Source: a virus. From it: 27,972 nucleotides of DNA. Below the pieces are notes generated by a model that searched no databases, was not told the origin of the DNA, and worked only from the letters and a program-made list of their open reading frames with translations. Location: positions 1-27,972 of IMG/VR virus record IMGVR_UViG_3300020162_000344; one strand, written 5' to 3'. The position numbers and the translations under genes are program-made. Shown here piece by piece: positions 13,110 through 22,767 of the stretch. The stretch's first letter is position 1; every line of letters starts with the position of its first letter.

Positions 13110-13362
13110 AGGAATAACTAATACAGTTATCAAAAATGAATTTGTAGAACATGTATCTCAATTAAGAATGGAGATATGTAATGAGTGTCCAGATAAAGAC
13201 ATAGAAGGCAAAGAATGTGTAATGCCTGGAAGTCAGCCATGTTGTTCTATATGTGGATGTTCATTATCATTTAAAACAAGAGCTCTTTCTACAGCATGTC
13301 CGGCAAAGAAATGGGGATCAATAGTTTCAGAGAAAAAAGAAGATGAATTAGATAATTTATAA
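13060..13362 (+). CDS. Cysteine-rich zinc-binding protein
   Basis: This 100-residue protein has eight cysteines at about residues 40, 43, 53, 61, 62, 65, 67 and 80 (CNEC, then CCSICGC, then CP before AKKW). This fits one or two zinc sites of the ribbon type. The ending CPAKKW is seen in other small phage zinc proteins. The first 38 residues are helical and charged. I use the ATG at 13060; it overlaps the HU/IHF-like coding sequence by 50 bases, and an earlier in-frame ATG at 13018 would increase that overlap. The likely role is a nucleic-acid or protein adaptor in packaging; this is inference. Confidence 0.75.
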   Translation: MKTNLKEIWKNRKQIVEGITNTVIKNEFVEHVSQLRMEICNECPDKDIEGKECVMPGSQPCCSICGCSLSFKTRALSTACPAKKWGSIVSEKKEDELDNL

Positions 13363-13365
13363 AAG

Positions 13366-14202
13366 ATGAGTATATTTTTTAACGCAGAAGATCATAGTTA
13401 CAAGAGTGTAGATACTGAACATAATATTGCTTGGTATAGTGTAACAACAGTAGTGTCCTCTTTAAAGAAACCTTTTGATGCTAAGAAGACAGCACAACTT
13501 GTTTCTAAAAAGCAAGGATCTAAATGGCATGGGATTGAACCAGCTATCATTCAGGAGATCTGGTCAAATGAAGCCAAGAGAGCTACAGATTTAGGAACAT
13601 GGTATCATAATCAAAGAGAAGATGATTTATGTTCTTTAGCTTCAATTGAAAGAGAAGGAATTACAGTGCCAATATTTAAACCTCTTCCATTAAGAGATGG
13701 TATTAAATATGCACCAAATCAAAAACTTGAACCAGGTGTTTATCCAGAACATATGGTTTATTTAAAGTCTGCTGGTATTTGTGGCCAATCAGACTTGGTT
13801 GAAATAGTAAATGGTAGAGTCAATATTATTGACTACAAAACCAATAAAGAAATTAAGATGGAGTCATTTAAGAACTGGGAGGGAATTTCAGAGAAGATGC
13901 TCCATCCAATTTCTCATTTGGATGATTGTAACTTCTACCACTATGCTTTACAATTGAGTATTTATATGTATATTATACTTAAGCACAATCCTAAATTATT
14001 ACCTGGTACAATATATATCCACCACATTACTTTTGAAACAGATGGTAAAGATAACTGGGGATATCCTATTGCAAAGAAAGATGATAACGGGGATCCAATT
14101 GTTAAAGATGTTACACCAATCCCAGTACCTTATTTATATGATGAGGTGATTGCTGTAATTAATCATATAAAAGAAAGTCCTATCTTTATTAAAAAGAAAT
14201 AA
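13366..14202 (+). CDS. PD-(D/E)XK nuclease (RecB/Cas4-like)
   Basis: This 278-residue protein shows the RecB/Cas4-type nuclease core. It has a first helix with GTWYHNQRED (His81, the motif I histidine), GICGQSDLVEI with Asp143 (the GxxD motif), and NIIDYKTNKE with Asp156 and Lys158 (the D-x-K catalytic pair). A later helix, FYHYALQLSIYMYIL-like (residues about 200-212), matches the QxxxY motif that follows in this family. These enzymes cut or process DNA with a divalent metal. In crAss-like phages a PD-(D/E)XK gene lies near the terminase, and I infer a role in genome processing or packaging. No helicase domain is fused. Confidence 0.85.
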   Translation: MSIFFNAEDHSYKSVDTEHNIAWYSVTTVVSSLKKPFDAKKTAQLVSKKQGSKWHGIEPAIIQEIWSNEAKRATDLGTWYHNQREDDLCSLASIEREGITVPIFKPLPLRDGIKYAPNQKLEPGVYPEHMVYLKSAGICGQSDLVEIVNGRVNIIDYKTNKEIKMESFKNWEGISEKMLHPISHLDDCNFYHYALQLSIYMYIILKHNPKLLPGTIYIHHITFETDGKDNWGYPIAKKDDNGDPIVKDVTPIPVPYLYDEVIAVINHIKESPIFIKKK

Positions 14203-14203
14203 A

Positions 14204-14719
14204 ATGTTTGCAAAACTCTTTGATGTTCAAAATGGTAAAGTGATACCTACAGAACACTGTTATACATTAAAAGCTTTAAAAGATGTTATGGATGAATATC
14301 CAGAAGACTATTTAAAAGTTTACTTGTATTTGTTTTATATGTGCTGTCCTAATCCAGATATGAATCCTTTTTTCTTTGTCCCGGAGCAGGATAAAGAATA
14401 CATCATACTAAAAGAGATTGAAGCAGATTTCTCTACAGAGGATGACACTATCTTTGCAGCATTGAAGTTTTGTGAAAGAATGTATGAAACACCTACATCC
14501 AGAGCATATAAGGGTATTGCAACCATGTTAGATAGATTAGGTAGATATATGGAAAATACTCCTATTACACATGGACGGGATGGTAACTTTAATTCTTTAA
14601 TTGCTGCAGCCAAAAACTATGATGCAATTAGAGCTTCATTTAAGGGAGCCTATAAAGATTTACAAGAAGAACAATCCAGCAAGGTGCGCGGAGGACAAGG
14701 ACTAGCATATGATATGTAA
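14204..14719 (+). CDS. Unknown protein directly upstream of the large terminase
   Basis: This 171-residue protein appears mostly helical, with an aromatic and cysteine-containing stretch (YLYLFYMCCPNPDMNPFFFV), an acidic segment, and a C-terminal half with FNSLIAAAKNYDAIRASFKGA. Its stop overlaps the start of the terminase large subunit by one base (TAATG), so it is tightly coupled to it. The position is the usual one for a small terminase subunit. I see no clear helix-turn-helix, so that identity is only a suggestion. Confidence 0.75.
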   Translation: MFAKLFDVQNGKVIPTEHCYTLKALKDVMDEYPEDYLKVYLYLFYMCCPNPDMNPFFFVPEQDKEYIILKEIEADFSTEDDTIFAALKFCERMYETPTSRAYKGIATMLDRLGRYMENTPITHGRDGNFNSLIAAAKNYDAIRASFKGAYKDLQEEQSSKVRGGQGLAYDM

Positions 14720-16926
14720 TGAGTGAAATTTATCAAGACATACCAACCTATGACAATGGAGAATGGACAATTACAAGTTTTGAATCTAGAGAAGAATTCA
14801 AACAGTACATCCTTAACAGAATTTTCAAAATACCTGGAGAGTACAACTTCAACGAAACAACCAATGAAGTATTTATTTCAGAGTCAGTCAAGTTTAAAAA
14901 AGATGGAATATATTGTGCATCTCCCTTTAAATCCAAAGACTACATAAACTATTGGGATGACCAAAAGCTTAAATGCAGAAAAGGTATAATTGTTAAGGAT
15001 AAAGATCACGAATGGTTTGTATGTAGAGAGTATTACATGTGGTTAAACTTTCTTCCAATCTTTGATAAAGAACAACAGAAGTTTGACTTTGCTAAGATCC
15101 GAGATGCTCAGTATCATCTTGCTTTATATGAGTTACTTGCAGAGTTAAGTTACAAGCATTCAGCTATTCTTAAGAAAAGGCAGATTGCTTCTTCTTATTT
15201 TCACATGGGTAAGTTTATCAATCAGCAATGGTTTGAAGCAGGGGTTACTCTTAAAATTGGAGCTAGTCTTAAAGATTATATCAATGAGAAAGGTTCTTGG
15301 AAATTCTTACAAGAATATGCTGCCTTTCTAAATGAACATACTGCATGGTATAGACCAATGTCACCAGATAAGGTCATGATGTGGCAACAGAAGATTGAGG
15401 TAAGAAAAGGAGACAGAAAAAATGAAGTAGGTCTTAAAGGTACCATACAAGGTATGTCATTTGAGAAGGATCCAACAAATGGTGTAGGGGGTCCGGTTAA
15501 ATACTTCTTTCATGAAGAGGCAGGGATTGCTCCTAAGATGGATCAGACCTATGAGTATATGAGACCAGCAATGAGATCTGGTTTAATTACTACAGGGATG
15601 TTTATAGCTGCAGGATCTGTGGGTGACTTAGGTCAATGCTTACCTCTAAAAGATATGATCCTGAATCCTACAGCAAAAGATATTTATGCTGTAGAAACAG
15701 ACTTGATAGATGATAAAGGTACTACAGGTCTCTCAGGTTTATTTATTCCAGAGCAATGGTCAATGCCGCCATACATAGATGATTATGGTAATTCACTTGT
15801 AGAAGAAGCATTAGTAGCATTAAATGAGCAGTTTAAAAAATGGAAAGATGAACTTGCTCCAGAAGAGTACCAGTTAAGAATCTCTCAGCACCCTAGAAAC
15901 ATTCATGAAGCTTTTGCAAACAGAAGTGTGTCTGTTTTCCCTACACATTTACTTGCTGCACAACAAAGAAGAATTGAAGATAAAGATTATGGTTTTGAAT
16001 ACTTAGATATCTCTACAGATGAGAATGGAAAACCTTCTGTAAAAACAAGTAATAAGAGACCTATAATGGAATTCCCTATAAATAAGAAAACTGAAGATAA
16101 AACAGGATGTCTTGTTGTTTGGGAAAGACCTATAGATAATCCATCATTTGGCACTTACTATGCTTCTATTGACCCCGTAGGTGAAGGTAAAACAACTACT
16201 TCTGAATCATTATGTTCTATCTATATAATGAAAGCACCTGTTGAAGTAACAAAAGTTACCAGTGGGGAAACAGAAACTTATATAGAACAAGGTAAGATTG
16301 TAGCAGCATGGTGCGGTAGATATGATGATATTAATAAAACTCATCAAATGCTAGAGTTAATTATTGAATGGTATAATGCCTGGGCCCTGGTTGAGAATAA
16401 CATCTCTTACTTTATACAGTATATGATATCTAGAAGAAAACAAAGATATCTAGTACCTAAGAGTCAGATACTATTCTTAAAAGATCTTAGTGCTAATGGT
16501 AATGTATATCAAGAGTATGGATGGAAAAACACCGGTACATTATTTAAGGCACACATGTTAAGTTATGCTATTGAATACACTAAAGAAGAATTAGATATTG
16601 AAACAAAACCTGATGGGACAATTGTAAGAACCAAATATGGTATTGAAAGGATTCCTGATCCAATGTTAATTAGGGAAATGCAAGAATATTCAGATGGAGT
16701 CAACGTGGATAGGCTAGTATCTTTTGCAGCTCTTGTATCTTTTATGAAAATTCAGGAATCTAACAGAGGTTATTTAAGAAGACATATTACTGATGATAGC
16801 ACCAAAAACTTGCAAAAGTCAGAAAATTTGTTTAAATTAAATAAGAGTCCCTTTAGACACATGGGAAATAATGAGAAGAACACAATGAGCGGGTTTAGAA
16901 AATCTGCTTTCAAAAATTTTAAATAA
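14719..16926 (+). CDS. terL: Terminase large subunit
   Basis: This 735-residue protein is the DNA-packaging motor ATPase and nuclease. A degenerate Walker A is at about residues 152-160 (KKRQIASSY), the Walker B region is KYFFHEEAG (261-269, glutamates 266 and 267), and the coupling motif is FIAAGS (295-300). The nuclease half has ASIDPVGEGK (Asp485), LVENN (Glu559) and NVDRLVSF (Asp664), an RNase H-like acidic triad. The length and the large N-terminal region before the ATPase fit crAss-like terminases. The Walker A lacks the usual GK(T/S) and resembles the divergent KxRxxGxS form, with Ala where Gly is expected. It is followed by the portal gene after five bases. Confidence 0.9.
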   Translation: MSEIYQDIPTYDNGEWTITSFESREEFKQYILNRIFKIPGEYNFNETTNEVFISESVKFKKDGIYCASPFKSKDYINYWDDQKLKCRKGIIVKDKDHEWFVCREYYMWLNFLPIFDKEQQKFDFAKIRDAQYHLALYELLAELSYKHSAILKKRQIASSYFHMGKFINQQWFEAGVTLKIGASLKDYINEKGSWKFLQEYAAFLNEHTAWYRPMSPDKVMMWQQKIEVRKGDRKNEVGLKGTIQGMSFEKDPTNGVGGPVKYFFHEEAGIAPKMDQTYEYMRPAMRSGLITTGMFIAAGSVGDLGQCLPLKDMILNPTAKDIYAVETDLIDDKGTTGLSGLFIPEQWSMPPYIDDYGNSLVEEALVALNEQFKKWKDELAPEEYQLRISQHPRNIHEAFANRSVSVFPTHLLAAQQRRIEDKDYGFEYLDISTDENGKPSVKTSNKRPIMEFPINKKTEDKTGCLVVWERPIDNPSFGTYYASIDPVGEGKTTTSESLCSIYIMKAPVEVTKVTSGETETYIEQGKIVAAWCGRYDDINKTHQMLELIIEWYNAWALVENNISYFIQYMISRRKQRYLVPKSQILFLKDLSANGNVYQEYGWKNTGTLFKAHMLSYAIEYTKEELDIETKPDGTIVRTKYGIERIPDPMLIREMQEYSDGVNVDRLVSFAALVSFMKIQESNRGYLRRHITDDSTKNLQKSENLFKLNKSPFRHMGNNEKNTMSGFRKSAFKNFK

Positions 16927-16931
16927 GAGCT

Positions 16932-19682
16932 ATGCAGGTATATAACGCAATGCAATTAAAGAAGGGAGCCAAAGTTGAACATAACCGTTTAGGTAGTGTT
17001 ACTCAACCTCTTCAATTTCTTTCTAAGAAAGAAAAAGATGAACAGTGGGCTGCATGGAATTTGGATTGGTTAGAATGGCAAGGATTAAAACAAATCAGAA
17101 GAAATGCCCGCAGGTTGATGAAGAACTACAAACTTGCAAAAGGCATCATTGATAGAACAGATTATATTATTGAAGAGAACAATGAAATGAGAGACATTGT
17201 TGAAGCACTTACAAAAGAGGATGCTTCAGCATTAGAGTTAAAGTTCTATCCAATTATTCCAAATGTTATTAATGTTCTAGTAGCTGAATTTGCAAAAAGA
17301 TCTACTAAGTTAAATTACAGAGCTGTTGATGACATTTCATACAATGAAATGCTTGAGCAAAAAAGAATGATGATTGAGGAAACCTTGATGGCAGATGCTC
17401 AAACAAAAATAATTTCTGCTCTTATAGAACAAGGGATGGATCCAAATTCACCTGAAGCTCAAGAACAACTAGCACCAGAAAAACTTAAGTCACTTCCTGA
17501 AATTGAAAAGTTTTTCCAAAAAGATTATAGATCTGTTATTGAACAGTGGGCTTCTCACCAACATAAAGTAGATGTTGAAAGATTCAAAATGAATGAGTTA
17601 GAAGAAAGAGGTTTCAGAGACATGCTCATTACAGACAGAGAGTTTTGGCATTTCAGAATGATGGAAGATGATTATGATGTAGAATTATGGAATCCTGTAA
17701 TTACATTCTATCATAAATCTCCAGAGGTAAGATATATATCTCAAGGAAACTGGGTAGGTAAAACAGACATGTTTACTCCATCTGATGTAATTGACAAGTA
17801 TGGTTACTTGATGGATGAAGATCAGTTAGCTGCTTTAGAAGCAATTTATCCTATCAGATCTGCAGCATATAATATTGGAGGTTTACAAAATGATGGGACA
17901 TTCTATGATGCAACTAAATCTCATGACTGGAATACTAACATGCCTTCATTAGCATACAGACAGTACACGTCATTTATGGGAGGTAATGTATTAGATGGTT
18001 CAGATATCATTACACAAATACTTGCCGAGGGAGAAGACTATTATGATCAAGGAACAGCTTATCTACTTAGGGTAACTACAGCTTATTGGAAGTCTCAGAA
18101 GAAAGTGGGTCATCTAACTAAAATATCAGAGACCGGTGAAGTTACTACAGAAATTATAAGTGAAGATTATTCAGTAACAGATAAACCAATTTACGATACT
18201 AGGTTATTTAAAAATAAAACCAAGGATAATCTTATCTATGGTGAACATGTTGATTGGATCTGGATTAATGAAGTATGGGGTGGTGTTAAGATTGGACCAA
18301 ACATTCCTTCATTTTGGGGTATGAATAACCCTGGTGGATTTACTCCTATCTATATTGGAGTAGATAAACCAAAGATTGGATCATTAAGATTCCAATTTAA
18401 AGGTGATCAAAGTTTGTATGGATGTAAACTTCCAGTAGAAGGATCAGTGTTCTCTGATAGAAATACTAGATCTACAGCCTTACTTGACTTAATGAAACCA
18501 TACCAGATTGGATATAACATAGTAAATAACCAAATTGCAGATATCCTCGTAGATGAACTAGGAACAATCATTATGCTTGATCAGAATACTTTACCTCGTC
18601 ACTCATTAGGAGAAGACTGGGGGAAAGGTAATTTAGCTAAAGCATATGTGGCAATGAAGAATTTCCAGATGCTTCCTCTAGATACATCTATCACAAATAC
18701 AGAGAATGCATTAAACTTCCAACACTTCCAAAAACTAGATTTATCTCAGACAGAGAGATTAATGTCAAGAATACAATTGGCAAATCACTTTAAGCAACAG
18801 GCTTATGAAGTTATAGGGGTAAACCCTCAAAGGATGGGGCAGCAGTTATCTCAAATGACAGCTACTGGAGTTGAACAAGCTACAGCAGCATCATATGCTC
18901 AAACTGAAGTGTTCTTTATTCAACACTGTGATTATCTAATGCCTAGAGTACATCAGATGAGAACTGATCTTGCTCAGTACTATCACTCTACTAAACCTTC
19001 TACTAGGCTTACATACATTACAGAGGCAGATGAGAAAGTTACATTCCAGGTGGATGGTACTGATCTTCTAATGAGGGATCTCAATATTTTCTGTAGTACT
19101 AATGCAAACCATAGGGCAGTTCTAGAACAGTTAAAACAAATGGCTATTCAGAATAATACTACTGGAGCTTCTATATATGATCTTGGTAAAGTTGTTCAGT
19201 CAGATTCAATATCTGAGATCAATACTGTTCTTAAAATGTCTGAGCAGAGAAATCAAGAGCAGAAACAGCAAGAAATGCAACAGCAGCAGCAAATGCAGAC
19301 TGAACAATTACAATCTCAAGAGAAACAAAAACAAATGGAAATTGATGCTGCTTCTCAAAGAGATGATAAGATGATTCAGAAAGATATCACAGTTGCTGAA
19401 ATTAGAGCAGCTGGTTATGGTTCTATGGCTGATGTTAATCAAAACCAAGAGTCTGACTTTAAAGATGCCATGAAAGAAATCCGGGAGACTGAACAGTATC
19501 AAGGACAAATGGATGTACAAAGACAGAAGCAAAGTGATGATATGGTGAAGCATTCACAAAAGATGAATATGGAACAACAGAAGCTACAAGTACAAGAAGA
19601 CATAGCAAATAAACAGTTAGAAATTGCTAGAGTCAACAAAAACAAGTATGATTCTGGATCATCAAACAAAAAGAAAAAATAG
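16932..19682 (+). CDS. Portal protein
   Basis: This 916-residue protein is the size and place of crAss-like portals (following the large terminase). The N-terminal part has WAAWNLDWLEWQGLKQIRRN and FYPIIPNVINVLVAEFAKRS, which I associate with this portal family. The middle contains many aromatic residues and SLGEDWGKGNL. A helical region after about residue 700 (NTENALNFQHFQKLDLSQTE) would be the stem and crown part. The last about 140 residues are a Q/K-rich coiled coil (QEQKQQEMQQQQQMQ) with a lysine tail (NKKKK). Portals form the dodecameric ring through which DNA enters. The Q-rich extension may form a barrel reaching into the head. Confidence 0.85.
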   Translation: MQVYNAMQLKKGAKVEHNRLGSVTQPLQFLSKKEKDEQWAAWNLDWLEWQGLKQIRRNARRLMKNYKLAKGIIDRTDYIIEENNEMRDIVEALTKEDASALELKFYPIIPNVINVLVAEFAKRSTKLNYRAVDDISYNEMLEQKRMMIEETLMADAQTKIISALIEQGMDPNSPEAQEQLAPEKLKSLPEIEKFFQKDYRSVIEQWASHQHKVDVERFKMNELEERGFRDMLITDREFWHFRMMEDDYDVELWNPVITFYHKSPEVRYISQGNWVGKTDMFTPSDVIDKYGYLMDEDQLAALEAIYPIRSAAYNIGGLQNDGTFYDATKSHDWNTNMPSLAYRQYTSFMGGNVLDGSDIITQILAEGEDYYDQGTAYLLRVTTAYWKSQKKVGHLTKISETGEVTTEIISEDYSVTDKPIYDTRLFKNKTKDNLIYGEHVDWIWINEVWGGVKIGPNIPSFWGMNNPGGFTPIYIGVDKPKIGSLRFQFKGDQSLYGCKLPVEGSVFSDRNTRSTALLDLMKPYQIGYNIVNNQIADILVDELGTIIMLDQNTLPRHSLGEDWGKGNLAKAYVAMKNFQMLPLDTSITNTENALNFQHFQKLDLSQTERLMSRIQLANHFKQQAYEVIGVNPQRMGQQLSQMTATGVEQATAASYAQTEVFFIQHCDYLMPRVHQMRTDLAQYYHSTKPSTRLTYITEADEKVTFQVDGTDLLMRDLNIFCSTNANHRAVLEQLKQMAIQNNTTGASIYDLGKVVQSDSISEINTVLKMSEQRNQEQKQQEMQQQQQMQTEQLQSQEKQKQMEIDAASQRDDKMIQKDITVAEIRAAGYGSMADVNQNQESDFKDAMKEIRETEQYQGQMDVQRQKQSDDMVKHSQKMNMEQQKLQVQEDIANKQLEIARVNKNKYDSGSSNKKKK

Positions 19683-19735
19683 ACTTAGCTATATAGTGCA
19701 AAAAAAGAATTTTGAACTTTTAAATTTTCCAAGTT

Positions 19736-19756
19736 TATTTTGTATATTAAAGTATA
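19736..19756 (+). promoter_or_regulatory. Candidate late promoter P3
   Basis: TATTTTGTATATTAAAGTAT lies in the 93-base gap between portal and scaffold-like genes. The core GTATATTA (19742-19749) starts 34 bases before the ATG at 19776. No terminator is visible between 19683 and this motif, so transcription from upstream probably adds to it. The leader after it is A/C-rich (AAAAAACCAACAACA), as before other strongly expressed genes here. Confidence 0.6.
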
Positions 19757-19775
19757 ACATAAAAAACCAACAACA

Positions 19776-21041
19776 ATGAGTAAAGAAATAGATGACCTGA
19801 ATAACCAGGTCCAAGATTCTACAACGGTAGAACAAGTAGATGTAGACATTGATTCTCTTTTTGGAATGCCTGGTGCAGAAAGTATCATGTTACCAGATGA
19901 CCAAAAAGAACCAGAAAAGAAGTCTGTTTTCACAGCAGAAAAAACAGACATGTCGTTCTTTGACAATCCTGTAGCTCAATCTCAAGAAGAGAAACAAGAG
20001 GCTGCAGAAAAGAAAGCAGAAGTTGATGAGACTATTGCTGAGTTAGACAGTCTAATTAGTCAAGAAGAAGATGCTGGTAATAAAGGTAGACCTAAGTTAG
20101 ATAAGTCAGGTCTTTATGAGCTAGCTACTAAGATGATTGAAGAAGGTACACTTATGCCTTTTGATGATGAAAAGGCATTAGAGGAATATACTACCAAAGA
20201 CTTCAGAGAATTATTTGAAGCTAATTTCCAAGAGAGAGAAGCTGCAATTAGAGAAAATACTCCAAGAGAGTTTTTTCAATCTCTACCAGAAGAACTTCAG
20301 TATGCTGCAAAATATGTAGCAGATGGAGGACAAGATCTTAAAGGACTATTTAGAACATTAGCTCAAGTAGAAGAAATCAGAGAACTTGATCCATCAAATC
20401 AACATGATCAAGCTGAGATTGCAAGACAATATCTTTATGCTACTAGATTTGGTACACCTGAAGAAATTGAAGCTGAAGTTGAAGATTATGCTGAACTAGG
20501 TAGATTGGCTCAAAAGGCACAACAGTTTAAACCGAAGTTGGATAAAATGCAAGAGGATATAGTTAATAGACAACTTGCAGAACAAGAGTATAAGAGACAA
20601 CAACAAGCTGAACAAGCTAAAGCATACCAAGATAATGTCTATAATACACTTTCAGTAGGAGAACTTGGAGGAGTTAAACTAGATAGAAAAGTTCAAAGTC
20701 ATCTTTACTCTGGATTAGTTCAACCAAATTATCCATCAATTTCTGGTAAACAAACAAACTTACTTGGACACTTATTAGAGAAGTATCAGTTTGTAGAACC
20801 AAGACATGATCTTATTGCTGAAGCTCTTTGGTTACTTTCTGATCCAGATGGATACAGAACTAAGATAAAAGACCAAGGATCAAAAGCAGCTGTAGAAAAA
20901 ACAGTAAGACAATTAAAAACAGAAGAGAGTAGAAAAAATACTTCTTCTAATGGGGTAGATGATACTGAACAACAAAGAGGTTCATCTAAACCAACAAGAA
21001 CAATATCCCGTTCTAACAATAATATGTTTAAACGGTTTTAA
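19776..21041 (+). CDS. Scaffold-like protein upstream of the capsid gene
   Basis: This 421-residue protein lies between portal and major capsid protein, the usual place of a scaffold or core protein. It is highly charged: an acidic N-terminal third (DVDIDSLFGMPGAESIMLPDD, AELDSLISQEEDAG), a helical middle (REFFQSLPEELQYAAKYVADGG, EEIEAEVEDYAELGRLAQKA), a Q/E/K coiled coil at about 245-290, and a basic serine-rich end (SKPTRTISRSNNNMFKRF). Such a shape fits an internal scaffold with a basic capsid-binding tail. No protease is seen. The capsid gene follows after 28 bases. Confidence 0.7.
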   Translation: MSKEIDDLNNQVQDSTTVEQVDVDIDSLFGMPGAESIMLPDDQKEPEKKSVFTAEKTDMSFFDNPVAQSQEEKQEAAEKKAEVDETIAELDSLISQEEDAGNKGRPKLDKSGLYELATKMIEEGTLMPFDDEKALEEYTTKDFRELFEANFQEREAAIRENTPREFFQSLPEELQYAAKYVADGGQDLKGLFRTLAQVEEIRELDPSNQHDQAEIARQYLYATRFGTPEEIEAEVEDYAELGRLAQKAQQFKPKLDKMQEDIVNRQLAEQEYKRQQQAEQAKAYQDNVYNTLSVGELGGVKLDRKVQSHLYSGLVQPNYPSISGKQTNLLGHLLEKYQFVEPRHDLIAEALWLLSDPDGYRTKIKDQGSKAAVEKTVRQLKTEESRKNTSSNGVDDTEQQRGSSKPTRTISRSNNNMFKRF

Positions 21042-21069
21042 TTAGTAACAATTTAAAAACAAATAACAA

Positions 21070-22686
21070 ATGGCAACTCCAGTTTTAAACAATGGTATAT
21101 TCCTCCGGGATACCGCCTATCAAGCAAGTTCCCATGTGGATTCATACCACTTGGTTAACATGCTGAAAGATGCTGAACCTATGGATTTAGGTCCAGTTGA
21201 CCTTTGGGCTATGGCTCAAAAAGTAGAAATGCCTCTTTATCAAATGTCTTCATTTGGTGGGAAGAATGTAATCATGGTGGATAACCACCGTGGAGAGTAT
21301 AGATGGCAGACTCCTGTATCTATTGATCTTCCTTACATTATTGAGGATATTGAGGATCCAAACAGAATCCTTGGTACAGATGGTTCAACATTTAAAATCA
21401 AAGTTAACAGACGTGAGTTTGGACATGGTGATATCATCACTTATGACAAATACAACGGAGTTGAGATGTACATTACTGATGAAGATATCCTTCCTATCGG
21501 AGATGGTTTTATCTATACTGTACAGTTGGTTAACAATGACAACTACAAATTCCTAGACCACAAATATTTACTTAACGGTACTAAACTTTTCAGAAAAGGT
21601 TCTGCAAGAGGTGAGTATGGTGAAAGATTCTCTGACATTACTACAAGAACTTCATTCCGTGAGTTCTACAACTTTGTAGGTAATGCTGAGGCTCATGTTC
21701 ACTATTCTGTATCTTCTCGTGCTGACTTGATGATCAAGGGTGGTATGAATGCAGATGGTACAGTTCCTGTAACTGAGATCTGGAGAAACTTTGGTGCTAA
21801 CAATGATCCTTCTGTTTCTTCTTTGGAAGACATGATCAAAGTTATGGGTAAAGACAAAGTGAAAAAAGCATTTGACAATGGAGATCTTTCTAGAACTTTC
21901 TTGACTCAAATGGAAGCAGCTCACCTTTCTAAAATTGCTACTGATATTGAGACTTACTTAATGTGGGGACATGGAGGTAGAGTTCGTCAAGATGGTGCTG
22001 ATGACATGAGACTTTCTGTAGGTCTTTGGAAACAGTTGGATAACTCTTTCAAAAGAGTATACAACAAGAATAACTTTACATTGGATTTGTTCCGTGGAGA
22101 AATCTACAACTTCTTTAATGGTAAGGTTGAGTTCCAAGGTCCAGATCCAAAGAGATCTCTAGTAGTTCAAACTGGTATGGGTGGAATGAGAATGGTAAAT
22201 GAAGCTATCAAAAGAGAAGCAGTTGCTTCTGGTCTTTTGATTCAGGCTGCTGATATCGGTGCAATCACTGGTAAAGGTATGGACTTGAACTTTGGATTTG
22301 CTTACACTTCTTATGTTATTCCATTCTTGGCTAACGTGAAGTTTGTATTGAATCCTGCATTTGACAACATTCATACAAATGATATTGAGAACCCAATCAT
22401 TGATGGTTTCCCATTGTCTTCTTATTCATTCATTATCTTTGACATCACTGATAATACTAATGACAATATCTTCTTATTGAAGTTGTCTTGGGATAATCAA
22501 TTGAAATGGTGGTATCAAAATGGTACTATGGATTACATGGGCCGTACTCAAGGATTCCAGTCTTCTGGACAATTCAATGGATACCGAGTAATGATGACTC
22601 AAACTTTCCCAGCTATTTGGGTTAAGGATCCAACTAAAGTCCTTAAGATTGTTATGAGAAACCCAGTAACTGGTGGATCATTCTAA
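21070..22686 (+). CDS. Major capsid protein
   Basis: This 538-residue protein has features of crAss-like capsid proteins: an early ASSHVDSYHLVNMLKDAEPM segment, VDLWAMAQKVEMPLYQM, and a middle with ETYLMWGHGGRVRQDGADD. Its length and position (after the scaffold-like gene, before a strong terminator) support the call; an HK97 fold is known for the family but cannot be seen directly. Codon use differs from neighbours: CGT for arginine (for example 21412, 21658, 21718), and ATC, TTC and AAC are much commoner, a sign of very high expression. Its leader has no Shine-Dalgarno site but an A-rich stretch (AAAAACAAATAACAA). Confidence 0.88.
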   Translation: MATPVLNNGIFLRDTAYQASSHVDSYHLVNMLKDAEPMDLGPVDLWAMAQKVEMPLYQMSSFGGKNVIMVDNHRGEYRWQTPVSIDLPYIIEDIEDPNRILGTDGSTFKIKVNRREFGHGDIITYDKYNGVEMYITDEDILPIGDGFIYTVQLVNNDNYKFLDHKYLLNGTKLFRKGSARGEYGERFSDITTRTSFREFYNFVGNAEAHVHYSVSSRADLMIKGGMNADGTVPVTEIWRNFGANNDPSVSSLEDMIKVMGKDKVKKAFDNGDLSRTFLTQMEAAHLSKIATDIETYLMWGHGGRVRQDGADDMRLSVGLWKQLDNSFKRVYNKNNFTLDLFRGEIYNFFNGKVEFQGPDPKRSLVVQTGMGGMRMVNEAIKREAVASGLLIQAADIGAITGKGMDLNFGFAYTSYVIPFLANVKFVLNPAFDNIHTNDIENPIIDGFPLSSYSFIIFDITDNTNDNIFLLKLSWDNQLKWWYQNGTMDYMGRTQGFQSSGQFNGYRVMMTQTFPAIWVKDPTKVLKIVMRNPVTGGSF

Positions 22687-22706
22687 TCTACTATATAGAT
22701 AAATAC

Positions 22707-22734
22707 GGGAGGAGGAAACTCCTCCCTATTTTTT
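22707..22734 (+). terminator. Strong intrinsic terminator after the capsid gene
   Basis: GGGAGGAG pairs perfectly with CTCCTCCC around a GAAA tetraloop (a stable GNRA loop), followed by TATTTTTT. It closes the scaffold-capsid unit. No copy of the late promoter motif lies between it and the next ATG at 22768, so downstream genes seem to depend on read-through. Confidence 0.92.
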
Positions 22735-22767
22735 AAATTTAAAAAATCAACAAAAACAAAAACCAAC

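Noticed and set aside
19683-19735. Terminator between portal and scaffold-like genes
   Set aside because: Only A/T-rich sequence with no stable stem is present; I see nothing else in this gap before the promoter motif.
21652-21924. Minus-strand frames inside the capsid gene
   Set aside because: They lie fully within a strongly supported coding gene, lack promoter or leader, and the products look random.
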